A stretch of DNA of 6,442 nt from Elusimicrobiota bacterium (GTDB lineage Bacteria > Elusimicrobiota > UBA8919), in the NCBI GenBank assembly GCA_003452965.1, contig DMMW01000012.1, positions 9,090 through 15,531 on the forward strand, read 5' to 3'. Shown here one piece after another: positions 6,399-6,442 of the stretch (positions within the stretch are counted from its first letter, which is position 1; every line of letters starts with the position of its first letter). Position numbers and translations under genes: made by a program. The notes under the pieces are model-generated. The model did no database searches. It was not told the DNA's origin and saw nothing but the letters and a program-made list of their open reading frames with translations.

Positions 6399-6442
6399 TT
6401 AGATTATTGAATTATCAACAATTTTCAGTAATTTAAAGTCCA

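Noticed and set aside
6403..6432. Hairpin after ilvD (ATTATTGAA pairing with TTCAGTAAT) as a terminator
   Set aside because: The stem is 9 bp with one G-T pair and almost no G-C, the loop is 12 nt, and no T-run follows within the window. It is too weak to call an intrinsic terminator.
1..6442. CRISPR array, tRNA, phage or defence module
   Set aside because: The window is almost fully filled by five housekeeping biosynthetic genes. The only repeats are the short heptads in thrC and the 10-nt pair before ilvD, which do not have repeat-spacer structure.

Overview
The window is an AT-rich (roughly one-third G+C by eye), tightly packed, single-strand stretch of amino-acid biosynthesis genes. All five genes read on the + strand: thrC (threonine synthase, cut by the left edge), thrB (homoserine kinase), lysC (aspartokinase), cimA (citramalate synthase) and ilvD (dihydroxy-acid dehydratase). 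The first four are separated by 3 nt, an 8-nt overlap and 4 nt, so they almost certainly share a transcript. ilvD follows after 74 nt with its own strong Shine-Dalgarno site and is probably in the same operon. No promoter for the cluster is visible; it must lie upstream of the window. A 44-nt tail after ilvD holds no clear gene or terminator.

The genes combine two routes. LysC commits aspartate to the lysine/methionine/threonine family, and ThrB and ThrC make threonine from homoserine. CimA makes (R)-citramalate from pyruvate and acetyl-CoA, which leads to 2-oxobutyrate and isoleucine without using threonine. IlvD catalyses the dehydration shared by isoleucine and valine (and hence leucine) synthesis. 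Homoserine dehydrogenase, aspartate-semialdehyde dehydrogenase, LeuBCD and IlvBHC are needed to complete these routes and are not in the window.

The organism is a bacterium with SD-led translation and A/T-ending codons. The IlvD subtype, which lacks one cluster cysteine and resembles oxygen-labile forms, together with a citramalate route, fits an anaerobe. A low-GC lineage of uncultured or candidate-phylum type (Elusimicrobiota- or Omnitrophota-like) is my guess from general feel only; the window holds no phylogenetic marker that settles it.

Three things stand out from an otherwise ordinary operon. (1) thrC carries an in-frame insertion made of two arms of 7-nt repeats (AGTTCNN, then the complementary NNGAACT) that can fold into a long imperfect hairpin and is translated into about 26 extra residues. 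(2) A second heptad array (AAAATNN) lies later in the same gene. (3) lysC contains a near-perfect internal ribosome-binding site and in-frame ATG exactly where alpha/beta-type aspartokinases start their separate regulatory beta subunit. I see no new enzyme system, CRISPR array, phage or defence module.
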